From contig CAYULW010000001.1 in assembly GCA_964445815.1 (NCBI GenBank), forward strand, positions 434,001 to 498,000: a DNA stretch of 64,000 bases. The letters are read 5' to 3'. Position numbers and translations under genes: made by a program. This document shows, piece by piece, positions 60,129 through 64,000 of the stretch. Within the stretch, counting starts at the first letter, position 1, and the number at the start of each line of letters is the position of its first letter. This DNA comes from CAYULW01 sp964445815 (GTDB lineage Bacteria > Bacteroidota > Bacteroidia > Flavobacteriales_E > Vicingaceae). The notes beneath the pieces were generated by a model. That model did not search any database. It was not told the DNA's origin and worked only from the letters and a program-made list of their open reading frames with translations.

Positions 60129-62063
60129 ATGAAAAAGCTATTAAAACTGTTTGTTGTATTTATTCTGTTAACCAATGCAGGGGATGTATGGACTCAGCAG
60201 AATACATCTATCCTTCATCCAAAGCCGATAGACTTTCCGCAATTTTATCCAACAAAAAATGCCAAACCGCAAGTCAGAAATTACAAATCTTTCGGAGATA
60301 CTTTATATTACGAAGACTTTGATTCAAGTGGTACCGGAGGCTTGCCTTTAGGTTGGACAACCGTTTCAAACAATGGTCATGGAAACCATGTTTGGATATG
60401 GAGCGATACTGCTCCGGGAGGACAGTTTTCTACAGGTATAGGTCCATTGCAGTCTGTCACCTCATCTAATGGCTATCTGTTATTACCTTCAGATTTATAC
60501 AATACACATACAAGTTCCGGGTCGGTTGCTATGGACGCTATAGTGACTTCTCCAGTTATTCCCATACAGTCAAATCCTTCAGTCTTTATGGAATTCGATT
60601 ATTACTATCGTTATTGTTGTGGTATGTCTGTTAGTTTATTGGTTGTAGAGGTCAGCTCAGACAGTGTAAATTGGTTGACTTTTGACATTACTCAAGGTCG
60701 ACCACAGAGTGCCGTAACACCAAATCCGGAACACTTTCGGGTAGATGTCTCTTCAGCATTAGCCAATCAGGATACAGCATATATCCGTTTTAAACAACGA
60801 GGAGCGACGCACTATTTTTATATGGTTGATGATTTGATGTTAGTAGATGGTCATGAGGATGATCTTTTACTCAATTACTCCGAAATGACTTTCCCAACGG
60901 GAAATATATTCGAGCCAAAATATACGATTGTGCCATGTTTTACCCACTTTGATATCAATGTCAAGTTTTCGGGAAAGAATTTAAGTCCGAATCAAAGAAC
61001 AGGGGTGATGGGCGAAATTCAAGTTGAGCATGATTCATTATTAACAGGTGGAATGGGAAGAGGTCTTACGTTCCAAAATCAACAACTGAATAGTAGGCCA
61101 CTTTTATTCAATGATCAGTCGGATACCTTTAGTTTTAATCTGAACCAATTGAGTTTAAATTATTACGGTTACTTTAAGTTCGGACTTTCCATAAGTTCAG
61201 ATTCCATACATGCTGACCCTAGGCAGGCTCAAGAGGAACTTTTTTTAACATACAGTGATAGTCTTTTTGCAAAAGATAACAATCAGTTTGATGATAAAAT
61301 CAGTACTGCCGATTTTGGAACAGGTGGGATTAATGGAGATTGTTTCGCCTCTTTATATAATGTTAAGACATTTTCTTTTACCGGATCTGCTACTGGTATT
61401 TCAATATTCATTGCAAACGATACCAATAACATTGGGTTAAGTTTAGTGCCTAAAATTTGGCGTTTTGATGAATCACAGCCTTCTTTAAACGCTTCTGTAT
61501 TGAACCTTGTGGCAAGTTCACCCTTTGTTACCACTTTAAGTGCATCTGACCTGGGGCAATGGAAGACTTTGCCTCTTTTTCCTCTTGTACTATTAATGGA
61601 TACTACCCAGTATCTGGTTGGTGTTGAACAAATTTCTACAGTAAACTCTAATCACTCATTGACTTTAGGTGTTGATTTGACTGCAAAACAGAATGTTACA
61701 CCAGTTTCTAATTTAGTTTACTTGAGTGCTGTATCTAATTGGGGTTGGTTTAATGAGATGTTAGGAATAAGGCTTGTAGATAAATGGGCATGTCATGTAG
61801 GAGTGAGTGAGGAAGACAACAAGTACAACCAAATGAGTATTTCTCCTAATCCTTCAAGAGGTCAATTTGCGATTAAGAAGAACAGTTCTATATCAGAAGG
61901 TTCACTTCTTCAAATTCGAAATAGTTTAGGTCAAGTTGTATTCCAAAAACAGATGCTGAAGGATCAAGTAAAAGTGGATTTAAGCGATCAGCAAGCCGGT
62001 TTGTATTTTGTCAGCATAGGGGAAGGAAAAAATCGAAAAGTAAAAAAACTTGTAATTCAGTAG
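60129..62063 (+). CDS. Secreted protein with choice-of-anchor-like domain and T9SS signal
   Basis: A 644-residue protein: signal peptide (1-21, ending GDVWTQQ), a jelly-roll region (about 60-245: YEDFDSSGTGGLPLGWTTVSNNGHGNHVWIWSDT ... PVIPIQSNPSVFMEFDYYYRY) like the MAM/choice-of-anchor J domains, a long unassigned beta-rich middle, and a type A T9SS signal (about 570-644: MSISPNPSRGQFAIKKNS ... AGLYFVSIGEGKNRKVKKLVIQ). The name of its substrate, if any, is unknown. A terminator separates it from dinB. Confidence 0.82.
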   Translation: MKKLLKLFVVFILLTNAGDVWTQQNTSILHPKPIDFPQFYPTKNAKPQVRNYKSFGDTLYYEDFDSSGTGGLPLGWTTVSNNGHGNHVWIWSDTAPGGQFSTGIGPLQSVTSSNGYLLLPSDLYNTHTSSGSVAMDAIVTSPVIPIQSNPSVFMEFDYYYRYCCGMSVSLLVVEVSSDSVNWLTFDITQGRPQSAVTPNPEHFRVDVSSALANQDTAYIRFKQRGATHYFYMVDDLMLVDGHEDDLLLNYSEMTFPTGNIFEPKYTIVPCFTHFDINVKFSGKNLSPNQRTGVMGEIQVEHDSLLTGGMGRGLTFQNQQLNSRPLLFNDQSDTFSFNLNQLSLNYYGYFKFGLSISSDSIHADPRQAQEELFLTYSDSLFAKDNNQFDDKISTADFGTGGINGDCFASLYNVKTFSFTGSATGISIFIANDTNNIGLSLVPKIWRFDESQPSLNASVLNLVASSPFVTTLSASDLGQWKTLPLFPLVLLMDTTQYLVGVEQISTVNSNHSLTLGVDLTAKQNVTPVSNLVYLSAVSNWGWFNEMLGIRLVDKWACHVGVSEEDNKYNQMSISPNPSRGQFAIKKNSSISEGSLLQIRNSLGQVVFQKQMLKDQVKVDLSDQQAGLYFVSIGEGKNRKVKKLVIQ

Positions 62064-62081
62064 AATAAATATATAGAAAAG

Positions 62082-62110
62082 AAAAAGCGGCAAAATTTGC
62101 CGCTTTTTTT
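62082..62110 (+). terminator. Intrinsic terminator before dinB
   Basis: AAAAAGCGGCAAA / TTTGCCGCTTTTT around one base, followed by T, 19 bases after the stop of the T9SS protein gene. It isolates dinB from upstream transcription. Confidence 0.88.
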
Positions 62111-62139
62111 GAGGCTTTATTTTCTTTTTGATTAAATTA

Positions 62140-62158
62140 TTGGCAAATTTTTGACAAA
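62140..62158. promoter_or_regulatory. Candidate operator of the XRE/S24 repressor (copy 2, at dinB)
   Basis: TTGGCAAA-TTTTT-GACAAA: the same two GRCAAA half-sites 11 bp apart as at 55089-55107. It sits 4 bases before the ATG at 62163 and overlaps the expected promoter or transcription start of dinB. Confidence 0.6.
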
Positions 62159-62162
62159 AAAT

Positions 62163-63368
62163 ATGTCAATTTGTGTATCTGATCTTGATAAAAGTATTGT
62201 CCACATGGACCTGGACTCCTTTTTTGTATCGGTAGAGTGCTTAAGAGAGCCAAAACTGATAGGTATTCCTTTATTGATTGGTGGCAATGGCAACAGGGGA
62301 GTGGTAGCTGCTTGTAGCTATGAAGCACGAACATATGGAATACATTCAGCCATGCCCATGAAAACAGCTAAGCGTTTATGTCCGCACGCTATGGTTATTG
62401 GTGGCGATACAGAGCAGTATAGCAAATACTCTAATATGGTAACAGAGATCATTGCTGAACAGGTACCTGTATACGAAAAATCATCCATTGATGAATTTTA
62501 TATTGATTTAAGTGGCATGGAGCGTTTTTACAGCTCTTACCTTTTAGCTCAAAAAATTAAAAACGATGTGAAGCGTGAATGTGGCTTGAACATTTCATTT
62601 GGCCATTCCATCAATAAAACGGTTTCTAAAGTAGCCACCAACGAATCTAAGCCAAATGGTTACTGTAAAGTTGATCGGGGAGCAGAAAAAGGCTTTTTAT
62701 CACCATTAACGATCAATAAGATTCCTCAGGTCGGGGAGCGCACCTATCATACTTTAAGGAGTATGGGGGTCAATAAGGTAAAGACCTTGCAACAAATGCC
62801 TGTAGAGTTGATCGAAAATGCTTTAGGTAAGAATGGCAGAGGAATATGGCTAAAAGCACAAGGTGTAGATAATAGTCCGGTGCGGGCGTATAGTGAGCAA
62901 AAGTCAATGTCTAGTGAGAGAACTTTTAATCACGATACGACAGATGTAAAACAACTCAAGCGCATCTTAATAGCCATGACAGAGCGTTTGGCTTTTAAGC
63001 TACGTAAGCAGCAGAAGTTAACAGCTTGCATCACCGTAAAAATTCGTTATTCGGATTTTGATACCCAGACTTTACAATGCAAGATGGCTTATACTTCATG
63101 CGATCATCTTTTGATTACTAAGGTTAAAGAATTGTTTGATCGCTTGTATCAACGACGTATGATGATTCGCCTGATTGGCATCAAATTTAGTCATTTGGTC
63201 GGTGGGGCTTATCAGATCAATCTCTTTGATGATACTGAAGAGATGATCAACCTATACCAGGCCATGGATGCCGTTCGCCTGAAATATGGAGGCGAGAAGC
63301 TAAAGCGAGCCATTGCAATGGGGGTCAAGCACCGAAGCATGAATCCATTTAACGGTGTTGCTACTTAA
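62163..63368 (+). CDS. dinB: DNA polymerase IV (Y-family translesion polymerase)
   Basis: Error-prone translesion polymerase. The 401-residue product has HMDLDSFFVSVE (catalytic Asp, steric-gate region), SYEARTYGIHSAMP, KSSIDEFYIDL with the SIDE catalytic pair, and helix-hairpin-helix KIPQVGERTYHTLRSMGV. ATG at 62163 is preferred; a TTG four codons upstream (62151) lies inside the operator-like repeat. Length is normal. It is followed after 90 bases by a dnaE-type gene, the usual translesion pair in Bacteroidota. Confidence 0.95.
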   Translation: MSICVSDLDKSIVHMDLDSFFVSVECLREPKLIGIPLLIGGNGNRGVVAACSYEARTYGIHSAMPMKTAKRLCPHAMVIGGDTEQYSKYSNMVTEIIAEQVPVYEKSSIDEFYIDLSGMERFYSSYLLAQKIKNDVKRECGLNISFGHSINKTVSKVATNESKPNGYCKVDRGAEKGFLSPLTINKIPQVGERTYHTLRSMGVNKVKTLQQMPVELIENALGKNGRGIWLKAQGVDNSPVRAYSEQKSMSSERTFNHDTTDVKQLKRILIAMTERLAFKLRKQQKLTACITVKIRYSDFDTQTLQCKMAYTSCDHLLITKVKELFDRLYQRRMMIRLIGIKFSHLVGGAYQINLFDDTEEMINLYQAMDAVRLKYGGEKLKRAIAMGVKHRSMNPFNGVAT

Positions 63369-63458
63369 AACGAGGAAAAGAAAGATTAAACCAATCGTAA
63401 AATATATACTGTTTTTAAATTAAAGAATTAGTAATTAACACATTAGTTATTTAAAGAG

Positions 63459-64000
63459 GTGTATTTAAATTGTCACAGTGCCTTTAGTTTTCGTTATGGA
63501 ACGCTTAAAGTAGATCACTTGCTTGAGTTAGCCAATAAAAACGGCTGTGAGGCTTTAGCTTTAACGGACATTAACAATACTTCTGCCTGTCTCAACTTTA
63601 TAAGACAAGCCAAAAAAGTAGGCATTAAACCCATTGTGGGGATAGATTTTAGAAACGGTGTTCATCAGCAATACATAGGCCTGGCAAAAAACAATGAGGG
63701 CTTTATGAGACTCAATCGTCACCTGTCTGATTATTTAGAAACCAAACAATTATTCAAGCCAAGAGCGCCGGAGCTTAAAGATTGTTATGTGATTTACCCA
63801 TTTTCTACTTGCCGGAATCGTTTTTTTCAACTGGGTGTCAATGAATATATTGGCATCACATTAGCTCAATTAAAATCCTTGCCTTTTTCAATATGGAAGT
63901 CCAGACTGGATGCTTTGGTTTTGCTACAACCGGTTACAGTTGATTCCAAAAAAGGCTATAACATACATCGTCTTTTAAGAGCCATTGATCAAAATACCCT
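63459..64000 (+). CDS. DNA polymerase III alpha subunit paralogue (DnaE2-like), 5' end only
   Basis: The first 180 codons of a DnaE-type polymerase run off the window. They contain the PHP domain start: NCHSAFSFRYGTLKVDHLLELA, ALALTDINNTSACLNFI, GIKPIVGIDFRN. The start is GTG; an in-frame stop lies just upstream. PHP motif I, normally HxHS, is NCHS here, as I recall for the Bacteroidota DnaE paralogue paired with dinB. It is not the main replicative DnaE (expected elsewhere). Function as translesion partner of DinB is inferred from family and context. Confidence 0.85.
   Translation, partial: MYLNCHSAFSFRYGTLKVDHLLELANKNGCEALALTDINNTSACLNFIRQAKKVGIKPIVGIDFRNGVHQQYIGLAKNNEGFMRLNRHLSDYLETKQLFKPRAPELKDCYVIYPFSTCRNRFFQLGVNEYIGITLAQLKSLPFSIWKSRLDALVLLQPVTVDSKKGYNIHRLLRAIDQNT

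Overview
The window is AT-rich chromosomal DNA from a member of the phylum Bacteroidota, most likely order Flavobacteriales. The evidence is the gliding-motility ATPase GldA, four secreted proteins with C-terminal type IX secretion (T9SS) sorting domains, BACON and CUB domain repeats, a SusC/RagA-like TonB-dependent receptor, a bacterial geranylgeranylglyceryl-phosphate synthase, a bifunctional DAHP synthase/chorismate mutase, and promoters of the Bacteroidota type (TAnnTTTG at about -7). No tRNA, rRNA, insertion sequence, prophage or CRISPR array was seen. Gene density is very high and several convergent gene pairs overlap at their stop codons.

Layout: 1-8.5 kb holds the 3' end of der, metK, gldA, the rsgA-dtd-vanX-like-mazG operon, a COQ7-like di-iron protein, the atpD-atpC end of ATP synthase, and ribF followed by a leucine-rich-repeat protein. 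9-15.5 kb holds a TonB-dependent receptor under a TPP riboswitch, the minus-strand operon PPTase-GGGP synthase-PnuC/PnuT-kinase, and ahcY. 15.6-18.8 kb is a plus-strand run upp-membrane protein-HAD phosphatase-DAHP synthase/chorismate mutase-ABM protein. 18.9-29.5 kb has a T9SS lipase-like protein, a chimeric gene relic, and the conserved block psd-cdsA-DUF2007-ftsH-rsfS, birA, SRPBCC-pyrE and a NUDIX hydrolase. 29.5-37 kb has a cysteine-less TlpA-like protein, coaD-rsmD-DUF3822, a RecD-like helicase, an OlsF-like bifunctional acyltransferase and tpx. 37-47.7 kb has a two-component system, an ankyrin protein, a T9SS protein, a TetR-thioesterase operon with a 36-bp perfect palindrome, monomeric isocitrate dehydrogenase, and an ECF sigma/anti-sigma/surface-protein operon. 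47.8-64 kb has a giant M6 protease-CUB-BACON protein, a LexA-like XRE/S24 repressor, an SLC12-like transporter, a Pif1-like helicase, another T9SS protein, and dinB followed by the start of a second dnaE.

The most interesting signals are: (i) the same 19-bp direct-repeat motif (GRCAAA twice, 11 bp apart) in front of the XRE/S24 repressor gene and in front of dinB-dnaE2, 7 kb away, which suggests a non-canonical SOS regulon; (ii) a relic at 21994-22183 in which the 3' end of a second psd copy is fused tail-outward to the 3' end of a second ABM gene copy, explained most simply by an old tandem duplication plus deletion; (iii) a TPP riboswitch whose promoter overlaps the end of a PnuC/kinase operon, suggesting thiamine rather than nicotinamide riboside as the substrate of that pair; (iv) a thioredoxin-like protein with both active-site cysteines replaced by serine.
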